Shown here piece after piece: positions 51,885 to 59,775 of a stretch of DNA of 63,353 bases (the first letter of the stretch is position 1; each line of letters starts with the position of its first letter). The position numbers and the translations under genes were made by a program. The notes below the pieces were generated by a model. That model had not been told where the DNA came from. It saw only the letters and a program-made list of their open reading frames with translations, and made no database searches. Source of the DNA: RGIG1995 sp045652425 (GTDB taxonomy: Bacteria > Bacillota > Clostridia > Oscillospirales > CAG-272); assembly GCA_045652425.1 (NCBI GenBank), contig JAZRUG010000009.1:1-63353 (forward strand). Direction: 5' to 3'.

Positions 51885-53147
51885 TTATTCAGCCGAAAGC
51901 ATAGATTTAAGCGCATTTATATCGTCAAGCGCTATTTCTGTCTGCTGACTGTTATCCATATTTTTAAGCTGAGCCTTATTATTTTCAAGTTCGGAATCAC
52001 CGATTATAAGCGTAAACTTCGCTCTTTTCTTATCGGCATATTTCATCTGCGCCTTAAGCGAACGGCCGACCAAATCAGTTTCGGCATATATGCCCTCACC
52101 ACGCAGCTTTGCAACAATACCCATAGCGTATTTTGCCGCGCCCTTGCCCATACTCGCTATATAAAGCGCAGGTCTGTTTTCGCTTTCTATATTAACACCC
52201 GATTTTTCCATAGCAAGTATAAGTCTTGTTATACCTGCGGCAAAACCTATACCCGAAAGTGCGGGGCCGCCGAGGTCTTTGATAAGTCCGTCATATCTTC
52301 CGCCGCCGAGAATAGTACTCTGCGCACCTATATCGGTTGCAATAAATTCATATACCGTTCTTGTATAATAATCGAGTCCTCTTACGATGTGGGGATCGAT
52401 TTCATACTCAATACCCATTTCCTGCAAATAACCCTCAAGCTCGTCCATATGTTGCTTACAGTCGGGGCAAAGGTGGTCAACCGTCTTGGGCGCATTCTTT
52501 GCTATCTCGGAACATATAGGACTCTTGCAGTCAAGGATACGCAGGGGATTCGTTTCAAGTCTGCCCTTGCAGGTATCGCAAAGCTCTGCCGAGTTTGCTT
52601 CGAAATAATCCTTTAATGCCTGTCTGTATGCAGGTCTGCATTCGGGACAACCGATTGAGTTAATATGCAATTTTGTATTCTTTATACCAAGCTCTTTTAT
52701 GAGCGAATGAGCAACTGCGATTATTTCAGCATCTGCCGCAGCATCTGCCGCGCCGAACAACTCAACACCGAACTGGAAAAATTCACGGCTTCTGCCCGCC
52801 TGCGGCTTTTCATATCTAAAGCAGTTTATAAGATAGTAAAGCTTTAAAGGCATAGTATCGGAACACATACCGTTTTCAATAAGAGTTCTTGCAACCGACG
52901 CCGTACCTTCGGGACGAAGAGTTAAACTTCTGCCCTCTCTGTCTGTAAAGGTGTACATTTCCTTTTGAACAACGTCTGTAGAATCGCCCACACCTCTGTG
53001 GAACAATTCGGTGGACTCAAAGCTGGGGAAACGAATCTCGGAAAAACCGAATTTCGCCGCAACCTCTCTTGCCTTTGATTCAATAAACTGCCACGTCGCG
53101 ATGTCCTTCGGCAGTATATCCATCGTACCTCTCGGTTTCTGTATCAT
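51885..53147 (-). CDS. hisS: Histidyl-tRNA synthetase
   Basis: 420 residues. Motif blocks: RPEGTASVAR, CFRYEKPQAGRSREFFQFG (motif 2), GLDYYTRTVYEF and GGGRYDGLI. C-terminal anticodon domain. The insert has CPECR, CDTC and CPDC pairs, which may bind zinc. It charges tRNA-His. hisS-aspS is a frequent order in Firmicutes. CGGAG lies before the ATG. No T-box leader is visible. Confidence 0.97.
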   Translation of the reverse strand: MIQKPRGTMDILPKDIATWQFIESKAREVAAKFGFSEIRFPSFESTELFHRGVGDSTDVVQKEMYTFTDREGRSLTLRPEGTASVARTLIENGMCSDTMPLKLYYLINCFRYEKPQAGRSREFFQFGVELFGAADAAADAEIIAVAHSLIKELGIKNTKLHINSIGCPECRPAYRQALKDYFEANSAELCDTCKGRLETNPLRILDCKSPICSEIAKNAPKTVDHLCPDCKQHMDELEGYLQEMGIEYEIDPHIVRGLDYYTRTVYEFIATDIGAQSTILGGGRYDGLIKDLGGPALSGIGFAAGITRLILAMEKSGVNIESENRPALYIASMGKGAAKYAMGIVAKLRGEGIYAETDLVGRSLKAQMKYADKKRAKFTLIIGDSELENNKAQLKNMDNSQQTEIALDDINALKSMLSAE

Positions 53148-53170
53148 ATCTTGTATCTCCGTTAATTTGT

Positions 53171-53199
53171 ATTATATCTTGTTTATCTTACTTCATCAA
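53171..53199 (-). promoter_or_regulatory. Promoter of hisS-aspS inside the preceding gene end
   Basis: Minus strand: TTGATG (53199-53194), 17 bp, TATAAT (53176-53171). The -35 box lies in the last codons of the deacetylase-like gene. Confidence 0.6.
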
Positions 53200-54292
53200 G
53201 GAATATACCCTTATAACCGTGCTCGTATACCCAACGGCAAGGTTCAAGTACTCTTGCTTCAAAATCTTCTTCGTAAAGTGTACAGTCGGGATAGAAATAT
53301 TCTTCGTGCATCATAAGTTCAATAAATCCGCTACGTGTCTTCTGTGTATTCATAACCTCAAGAAGACTAATACACTCTTCTGCAGTATGTAAGTTAAGCA
53401 CTCTGTCTATCTTGCAATAAAGTATATCGAGTTCTGTATCATACCAAAAATCTCTCTGTGAAAGATAATCGGTAAGATCCTTCGGGTAAAAATAAGATAC
53501 TACGGGACGACCGCCTTCAAGTACAAAGTAACCTGCAAGACTCTTTATTCCCAAATCTCTGACAGCCTTTGTACCCTCGTAAGTAACCGCACCCCAATGT
53601 ACCGTCGTTTCGTTTGAAAGTGTTTCCTTACCTGCAAAACGAATAATTTCTTCTTGTACTTGTTTGCAGTCGTTATATATTCTGTCATAATCCGTATCAA
53701 CATAGGGCTTGTCGGGCTGGTCTGCTTTTGCATGGAAATTAAGCTTAAGCCAGTCGGAGTTTGCCTGCCATTCAGCCTTAAACTTATCCGTCATCATCGA
53801 GAGGTTAAAATATTCTCTCGTTTTCGTGAAATACTTATGCTCTGCAGGCATTTCGTAATAAATGTTAAGGTGAACCGCAGCGCCGTAAAGGTCATGTGCC
53901 TTCTTATATACCGCAAGATAAGGATTGTCGAAAATAGAGTTATACTTATCTTTATTTTTGTTTAGGTCATAAAGGAAAATAATATTATCATCGCTGGAAA
54001 GACGGTAGTAGCCGATATGCTTTTTCAATGTAAATACGGCAATTTCGTCGGTTGCGTTTGCGCCTTCTGCAACAAGCACCGTTTTTTCGCCATCAATGCA
54101 TACTTCGGCAGTATAAAAACCGTTCTTTTTCACTGCATCTATGCCGTTTATTTTAACAGGTGTGTCAGAATCTACTTTTGCCTCAACGTATAATTTTCCG
54201 TCGCGGATTTCTCCGTCATATTCGTTCAAAACATCGCCGTCAATAGGAAAAACAAAATGCGTTTTTTTCTCCCAGTCAATATATTTTCTCAT
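53183..54292 (-). CDS. Deacetylase-like paralog 6, unlinked from the array (369 aa)
   Basis: It shares the plan of the array proteins: a beta-rich N-terminus (VKINGIDAVKKNGFYTAEV), then YRLSSDDN, VHLNIYYE, WLKLNFHA, TTVHWG and HEEYFYP. Identity is much lower than among the array copies, the N-terminus is different and the end reads FLDEVR and not IKPW. In place of Cys-Cys after NIYY it has EMPAEHKYF. It is likely the older single-copy form. The promoter is separate; hisS follows 35 bp downstream. These shared residues across distant copies mark what the family needs: DD, and the His of VHLN, FHA, TTVHW and HEEYF. Confidence 0.75.
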   Translation of the reverse strand: MRKYIDWEKKTHFVFPIDGDVLNEYDGEIRDGKLYVEAKVDSDTPVKINGIDAVKKNGFYTAEVCIDGEKTVLVAEGANATDEIAVFTLKKHIGYYRLSSDDNIIFLYDLNKNKDKYNSIFDNPYLAVYKKAHDLYGAAVHLNIYYEMPAEHKYFTKTREYFNLSMMTDKFKAEWQANSDWLKLNFHAKADQPDKPYVDTDYDRIYNDCKQVQEEIIRFAGKETLSNETTVHWGAVTYEGTKAVRDLGIKSLAGYFVLEGGRPVVSYFYPKDLTDYLSQRDFWYDTELDILYCKIDRVLNLHTAEECISLLEVMNTQKTRSGFIELMMHEEYFYPDCTLYEEDFEARVLEPCRWVYEHGYKGIFLDEVR

Positions 54293-54345
54293 TGTTTCGC
54301 CTTTCTTTGTCAGATTATTTCCAAAAAATCACATTCGTACCTTTT

Positions 54346-54374
54346 ATTATACTATATATCATAATATTTTTCAA
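54346..54374 (-). promoter_or_regulatory. Promoter of paralog 6
   Basis: Minus strand: TTGAAA (54374-54369), 17 bp, TATAAT (54351-54346). It lacks the TATCAT box of the array promoters. Confidence 0.7.
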
Positions 54375-54497
54375 TAAGTTTTAGCAAAAATATCAAGCAA
54401 GTAGAAACATTGTACAGCCGTTTTTATTAGGTGAAGTAGCTAAACAAGGCCACTCTCCACCTCTGTCCGAATACTTTAAGCAAGTAAGCACATTGTT

Positions 54498-54815
54498 AGC
54501 CTCCTCCTGACGGGGGAGGAGGAATTGGCGTTAAGAAAATCGGATTTTTCAACAGTTGAGTAAATGCTGAAGAAAAATCCGATTTTTAGCCAAGGAGGTA
54601 GGAGAGAGGGCATTATGTTTAGAACAAGAAACACTCTATGTACTAACCAATTATTCCTTTATATCATCACATAGGTAAAGTTGTGGAAATTCGTATATTC
54701 TCTCTCCCTTCGTCTCGGCTAAAAAATAGGCATTTCCTACTTGATGCTTAATCAAAAATGTAGGAAATGCCTATTTTTATTTACGCCGATCCACCTCCCC
54801 CGTCAGGAGGAGGCT
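54498..54815. repeat. MITE-like element 3 with nested inverted repeats
   Basis: 22-bp perfect terminal inverted repeats (54498-54519, 54794-54815) enclose two long hairpins (about 54537-54593 and 54721-54779). GCGTTAAGAAAATCGG at 54528-54543 is shared with element 2. It fills most of the 663-bp gap 54293-54955; the rest holds only promoter sequences. Confidence 0.75.
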
Positions 54816-54905
54816 TATTTAGTTTCTGCTTTCTTTTAGGTTGCAAACAGAGATAAAAAATAATCGCACAAGATTATGCGATTTTCAAGACTTTTTTTAA
54901 AACAG

Positions 54906-54935
54906 TTGCCACATATCATATTTTTATGTTATACT
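54906..54935 (+). promoter_or_regulatory. Promoter of the Lhr-like helicase gene
   Basis: TTGCCA (54906-54911), 18 bp, TATACT (54930-54935). Confidence 0.6.
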
Positions 54936-54955
54936 ATAGTCGAGGTGAAATGGTA

Positions 54956-57166
54956 ATGAGCAATATTTTTGAAAGATACGCCCCGTTTATACAGGATTTT
55001 ATATACAAAAACAATTGGGAAGAACTGCGTCCCGTGCAAATTGAAGCAGCAAGGGTTATTTTTGATACAGATAATAATTTACTGCTTACGTCTTCAACTG
55101 CTTCGGGTAAAACGGAAGCGGTCTTTTTCCCTATTTTAACCGAGCTGTATGAAAACCCCTCAACATCATTCGGCGTACTCTATATTTCACCCCTTAAAAG
55201 CTTGATAAACGACCAATTTAACCGCATGGACGAGCTTCTTGATTTGTCGGGAATATCTGTATTCCACTGGCATGGCGACGTATCGGCATCACATAAGACA
55301 AAGGCTCTCAAAAATCCAAGCGGTATTCTGCAAATAACCCCCGAATCCCTTGAAAGTATGCTTATGAACCGTTCAAACGATATAGTAAGACTTTTCCACG
55401 ATTTGAGATATATAATCATTGACGAGATACACACGTTAACCGGTACCGACAGAGGCAATCAGATTATTTGTCAGCTTTCAAGACTGCAAAGACTTATCTG
55501 CAACAGCCCCCGAAGAATTGGACTTTCTGCAACCGTCGGCGACGTAAAGGTTGCTGCAAATTGGCTTGGAACAGGCAGCGGCAGAGATACCGAAATGCCC
55601 GAGTTACCTGCAGAAAAATTGCGTTGGAAACTTGGATTAGAACATTTTTATATCCAGAATCAAAATGAAAACCAAGCCGTTCCCGTGACGGAAAACATCG
55701 ACGGGAAGGCTATATTTGACCCCGGTTATGAATATATATACAACTGCGTAAAGAACAAAAAAGCCCTTGTTTTCTCCAATTCACGCGAGGAAACGGAATA
55801 CGTTACTGCGACCTTGCGCCAAATAGCCGACACCAAAAAGGAAGAAGATATCTTTACTATACATCACGGTAATCTTTCCGCTTCCCTTCGCGAAGAAGCT
55901 GAAATGAAACTAAAAGACGATGATTACCACACCGTTACTTGCGCTACGGTTACACTCGAACTCGGTATAGATATAGGTAAACTTGAGCGCATAGTTCAAA
56001 ACAACTCTCCCAACTCCGTTTCAAGCTTTTTGCAAAGACTCGGCAGATCAGGCAGACGTAACACGCCACCCGAAATGATGATGGTCTTCCGTGAGGAAAA
56101 TCCTCTGCCAAACGCACCTCTGCCACAACTTATTCCGTGGGAGCTTATCAAGGGTATAGCTATTGTTCAGCTATATATTGAAGAAAGATTTATCGAGCCG
56201 CCAAGAGTTAAGAAAAAGCCTTTCAGTCTGCTCTTTCAACAGACCTTGTCTATACTTAATGCCGCAGGAGAACTGACTCCCAAGGATCTTGCCGAAAGAG
56301 TCCTTACTCTTCCCCCTTTCCAAACTGTATCAAAAGAAGATTACAAGACTTTACTTGTGTCTATGATTCAAAATGGCTACGTTCAACAAACGGAGGAAAA
56401 GGGACTTATCGTTGGTCTTGAGGGCGAAAAACTTACAAACAGCTTTAAGTTCTACGCCGTTTTTAAAGATAGTGAAGACTTTACGGTTAGATGCGAGTCG
56501 GACGAAATAGGAACGATAACGACACCGCCCCCCGTCGGCGACCGCTTTGCCCTTGCAGGTAAAGTGTGGGAAGTGGAGGAACTTGATATTCCCCGCCGTC
56601 TTGTCTACGTAAAATGCATAAAGGGTAAAATGGAAATATCTTGGCCGGGCGACTATGGTGAAATTCATACACGAATTTTAGAACGTATGAAACAAGTTTT
56701 GTGCGAAGATACGATTTACCCCTACTTGCAGCAAAATGCCGTAGCAAGACTGCAATCGGCACGTTCCGTTGCAAGAAATACGGGTATGCTGAAAAACTCG
56801 CTCGTTCACCTCGGCGGATATAGCTGGTGCCTGTTCCCTTGGCTCGGTACTCGCTCTATGCGCACCTTGCGTAGATTTATCTCACAAAACAGAGATGAAT
56901 ATAAGATTAGCAACATTGAATCCGAAAGCTATTATATTATGTTCAAAATGGAAGTAAATGAGCCAAAAGGATTTATAACAATGTTAGACGAAAAAGCGAA
57001 AATGTACGGCATTGATACCTATTCGCTTGTAGGAACGGCAGAAATGCCCATTTTTGAAAAATATGACAGCTATATTCCGGGCGAAATGTTACGCAAATCA
57101 TACGCCGAAGACAGACTTCGTGCAGATGAAGTATGCAAAAGATTAGATGAAATAACAAAAGAGTAA
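54956..57166 (+). CDS. Lhr-like superfamily 2 helicase
   Basis: 736 residues from the ATG at 54956, eight bases after GAGGTG. Motifs: RPVQIEAARV (Q-like), TSSTASGKTEA (Walker A), ISPLKSLINDQF, TPESLESML, DEIH (motif II), LSAT (III), ATVTLELGIDIG (V) and QRLGRSGRR (VI). After the helicase core comes a winged-helix and Lhr-core-like part. It is only about half the length of full Lhr, with no C-terminal Lhr extension. It should translocate on single-stranded DNA and unwind DNA or DNA-RNA hybrids; a repair or defence role is open. The neighbour downstream is an XRE regulator on the other strand. Confidence 0.87.
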   Translation: MSNIFERYAPFIQDFIYKNNWEELRPVQIEAARVIFDTDNNLLLTSSTASGKTEAVFFPILTELYENPSTSFGVLYISPLKSLINDQFNRMDELLDLSGISVFHWHGDVSASHKTKALKNPSGILQITPESLESMLMNRSNDIVRLFHDLRYIIIDEIHTLTGTDRGNQIICQLSRLQRLICNSPRRIGLSATVGDVKVAANWLGTGSGRDTEMPELPAEKLRWKLGLEHFYIQNQNENQAVPVTENIDGKAIFDPGYEYIYNCVKNKKALVFSNSREETEYVTATLRQIADTKKEEDIFTIHHGNLSASLREEAEMKLKDDDYHTVTCATVTLELGIDIGKLERIVQNNSPNSVSSFLQRLGRSGRRNTPPEMMMVFREENPLPNAPLPQLIPWELIKGIAIVQLYIEERFIEPPRVKKKPFSLLFQQTLSILNAAGELTPKDLAERVLTLPPFQTVSKEDYKTLLVSMIQNGYVQQTEEKGLIVGLEGEKLTNSFKFYAVFKDSEDFTVRCESDEIGTITTPPPVGDRFALAGKVWEVEELDIPRRLVYVKCIKGKMEISWPGDYGEIHTRILERMKQVLCEDTIYPYLQQNAVARLQSARSVARNTGMLKNSLVHLGGYSWCLFPWLGTRSMRTLRRFISQNRDEYKISNIESESYYIMFKMEVNEPKGFITMLDEKAKMYGIDTYSLVGTAEMPIFEKYDSYIPGEMLRKSYAEDRLRADEVCKRLDEITKE

Positions 57167-57177
57167 ATGATATAGCC

Positions 57178-57230
57178 AAAGGGAACTTTTTTGAAAAAAA
57201 GTTCCCTTTAAATCCCTCAAAAAACTTTAG
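57178..57230. repeat. Dispersed hairpin repeat, copy 4
   Basis: AAAGGGAACTTTTTT and complement (57178-57209), then AAATCCCTCAAAAAACTTT. It lies right after the helicase gene and may terminate it. Confidence 0.7.
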
Positions 57231-57282
57231 TACTCTTTTTTATACAAGTCAAAGAATAGGTGGTTTGCAAAAGACGGAAATT

Positions 57283-57945
57283 TTATCGCTTTTTATAAAC
57301 AACAAGCTCCGGATTTTCGCCGTTTTCTTCGTATGTGCAGACGAGTAAAAAATCCATATTGGCAACGATACCAAAACAACGGTTACCGCCAAATTCACAC
57401 TCTAATTGACTACCGAGATAGGTGGCATTATCATCAAGGAATTTTACCTTTTGTCCGTTAGGTAAGCAATATTCCAAATTGACAAAACTCCCCGGCAGGA
57501 CATTAAGATTTTCAACCTTTGGTAACCCTTCGATGTAAAGCAAGGTGTTTAATTCGTGGATAAGTTGGTGTTTAAACTCCTCAAACTTTTCCTTGCCGCC
57601 GAGTTCTCTATATTTCTCAAAAAAGTCAAGGGTATATTCGCCATTAGCATAGCACCATCCGCAATAATTTTCGTTTAATGCGCCGTCTTTTTCGTGGCTG
57701 ATATTTGTATCATCAATAGGCATTCCACAACACTCGCATACAAGTTTTCTCGGTGAGCCGAGAAGAGTATTGATAGAAACATTAAAAAGTTCTGATAAGC
57801 GTTTAAGAGTTTCGGTATTGGGTATTGTTTCTCCATTCTCCCAACGAGAAACTGCTTGACGGGTTACAAACACTCTCTCCGCAAGTTCATCTTGGGAAAG
57901 TCCTTTCTTCGTTCTAAGTTCAAGAATAATATCTTTTGTTTCCAT
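57283..57945 (-). CDS. XRE regulator with zinc-ribbon and C-terminal sensor-like domain
   Basis: 220 residues. Helix-turn-helix at 1-62 (GLSQDELAERVFVTRQAVSRW), then a zinc ribbon with CECCGMPI and YCGWCYANGEYT (four or five Cys), a helical part with FKHQLIHELN, and a beta-rich end (LEYCLPNGQKVKFLDDN, NRCFGIVANMDFLLVCTY). This HTH plus zinc ribbon layout is common in Clostridia, function not known to me. It faces away from the helicase gene and lies next to one border repeat of the A-B-C cassette. Confidence 0.85.
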   Translation of the reverse strand: METKDIILELRTKKGLSQDELAERVFVTRQAVSRWENGETIPNTETLKRLSELFNVSINTLLGSPRKLVCECCGMPIDDTNISHEKDGALNENYCGWCYANGEYTLDFFEKYRELGGKEKFEEFKHQLIHELNTLLYIEGLPKVENLNVLPGSFVNLEYCLPNGQKVKFLDDNATYLGSQLECEFGGNRCFGIVANMDFLLVCTYEENGENPELVVYKKR

Positions 57946-58012
57946 AGCGTTATCACCTCAATATATATTATATCGTAAGAGTGCCAAAAAACAAGCAACT
58001 ATCTGTTGCCAT

Positions 58013-58093
58013 AAAAATCCGCTTGAATTTCTTCAAGCGGATAATTTTGTTTTATACAAGAAACAATTTCTTTCATTTACTTAATTGCAGCCT
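58013..58093. repeat. 81-bp direct repeat, right border of the A-B-C cassette (DR2)
   Basis: It matches 61011-61091 at 77 of 81 positions by eye, same orientation, 2,998 bp apart. It has a perfect hairpin ATCCGCTTGAA / TTCAAGCGGAT that on the minus strand is followed by TTTTT, so it can terminate the cassette operon. A 25-codon frame (58076-57999, minus) starts inside it. Confidence 0.85.
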
Positions 58094-58153
58094 ATGGTGC
58101 TACTAGCAAAAGAGGGAAATGAATTTCACAAAACACATTCTTTGGTTTACAAA

Positions 58154-58573
58154 TTATGAAACCAACTTTTTGAGTTGTCTTTCCTTAAGGAGAAGCAATT
58201 GAAGTAGTTGATTTTCCTGCTCAGTACGGTTTGCCTTTTCTTCAAGTTCTGCAATTGCAACTTCATATTCTTTCAGTAGTTCTTCGTAGGCATCTCGTTC
58301 CTTTTGGAAGTCTTTTGTCTGCTTCAAAAACAAATCCGCTTGCTCTAAAAGTTTTGCTTCGTACTCTTTGGATGCTTGTACATAACCATCTTTTTTGCCG
58401 TCAAATTTTCCCACATTGTAAATATGAGCAGTAACAGGATTGTCCTCACAGAAATCTTCTTTTATTGTCTTTTTTACACCTTTAACAATGCTGCCTTCTT
58501 GCACAATATTCTTAACGGTATCTATTCTGTGACCAATTCCTGTTGCTCTCCATAAAAACCTGCCTAATCCCAT
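58154..58573 (-). CDS. Cassette protein C, coiled coil (139 aa)
   Basis: Residues 1-55 are a Gly/Lys-rich head (GRFLWRATGIGHRIDTVKN). Residues 58-139 are a long coiled coil. Residues 58-113 match residues 292-347 of protein A at 34 of 56 positions in a gap-free hand alignment, including DGYVQASKEYE, KERDAYEEL and LEEK. The shared tail suggests that A and C form a mixed coiled coil. Its start overlaps the end of B by ten bases, so it is probably translationally coupled. I know no function for this protein. Confidence 0.75.
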   Translation of the reverse strand: MGLGRFLWRATGIGHRIDTVKNIVQEGSIVKGVKKTIKEDFCEDNPVTAHIYNVGKFDGKKDGYVQASKEYEAKLLEQADLFLKQTKDFQKERDAYEELLKEYEVAIAELEEKANRTEQENQLLQLLLLKERQLKKLVS

Positions 58574-59766
58574 AATACCACCTTTTTCAGTTGAAGTTCT
58601 TCGCCCTGTATAAGTTTGTTGAACCCACCGATAACGAACTCTTCTTTTACTTTTTGTATGAACTTGGTATCGGTTAGCAACCTGTTGATAGTCACAATCA
58701 GACCACCTATGTCAAGGTCTTTGATTGCTCCTTCATTGCCAGCCGCCATATTAGCACCCACCCAAACCAAATTGCTTGTGGATGCAATGGTATTGGAGTA
58801 CATAATAATTTTTCTTGTCTTAACATTGTACACATCTCTGTCGTTGTATTTTGTTTCATCATACATAAGATTGTGTACTGTTGCTATAAGGAAATTGATT
58901 AACACTGAAAGACCTGCAGATGCTCCTGCTTTAACTACATCGCCTGTGCTTATATACTTGGTTAATTCTTCAACATGGGTATTGGACAGAATCAAATTAG
59001 CACCAGGCAGTTGTATTCCTTTGGGAGTGTACAAATCGGTTCCAATATGTAAAATCTGTTTTATCACTGCAGCGACTACGGATTTCATATCATCCTGGCA
59101 TCGGTCTGTTGCATATTTAAGTGCCTTTATTGTAGATGCTGGGGCGGATATCTTAGGATTCTTAATTTCAGAATCATATGTTACATGAAATGTAGAAATA
59201 ATCGGTGCCTTGGTGCAAGTGATTGTATTGGTTAGTATATTTGTTGTTCCGAAAATCAATCCCAGAACAGGGTCGTGTCCCAAAGTGGCAAAACGATGAT
59301 TTGCTCCTTTGAAAATTTTTAATGCTTTCATTTCCTCTGAACCGTATGCAGTTGCATCGTAAGGAACACCTCTGCCAAAAATAATTTGGTTGAGGGGAGC
59401 ATTGTATTTTGTCGGTTGTAATCTTTCTCCGTTATCAAATTTCTTCAGGATTTTATTCTGGAACTCGTGAATTGCATCTTCGGTTTTGTTACCCTGACCC
59501 GCATTTTCGATTTGAGTAAGTTTGTTCATCAAAAAGATTCTTGCACATTGCATTGCCGTAGCAAAAAAGAGAAAAGAAATATCCACCCCATTTAGACCAG
59601 TTTGTCTTTCAAACTCTGCATCCAAATTATCTAAAATCTCTCTTGAATTATGTGCTACTTCCGCAACTCTTTCCGACTCATTTGCAATGAGGGTCATATT
59701 ATTCAATGTAGCATCTGATGCTTCTTGCAATTTACGATGCTTTGCTCTTAATTCTTCTAAACTCAT
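58564..59766 (-). CDS. Cassette protein B, unknown function (400 aa)
   Basis: Residues 1-55 are helical and coiled-coil-like. Then come several conserved-looking blocks: FATAMQCARIF (68-78), IIFGRGVPYDATAYG (128-142), HRFATLGHDPVLGLIFGTTN (157-176) and CQDDMKSVVAAVIKQILHIG (223-242). A Gly-rich hydrophobic stretch (AGASAGLSVLINFLIATVHN, 280-299) may enter a membrane. I do not recognise a named family. AAGGAGAAG precedes the ATG, ten bases after the stop of A. The clustering of Gly, His and Asp in the third block would be the first place to look for an active or binding site. Confidence 0.75.
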   Translation of the reverse strand: MSLEELRAKHRKLQEASDATLNNMTLIANESERVAEVAHNSREILDNLDAEFERQTGLNGVDISFLFFATAMQCARIFLMNKLTQIENAGQGNKTEDAIHEFQNKILKKFDNGERLQPTKYNAPLNQIIFGRGVPYDATAYGSEEMKALKIFKGANHRFATLGHDPVLGLIFGTTNILTNTITCTKAPIISTFHVTYDSEIKNPKISAPASTIKALKYATDRCQDDMKSVVAAVIKQILHIGTDLYTPKGIQLPGANLILSNTHVEELTKYISTGDVVKAGASAGLSVLINFLIATVHNLMYDETKYNDRDVYNVKTRKIIMYSNTIASTSNLVWVGANMAAGNEGAIKDLDIGGLIVTINRLLTDTKFIQKVKEEFVIGGFNKLIQGEELQLKKVVLWD

Positions 59767-59775
59767 ATCTTCTCC

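Noticed and set aside
53148..53182. T-box leader before hisS-aspS
   Set aside because: Only 35 bases separate hisS from the preceding gene, with no room for a specifier loop or the T-box sequence.
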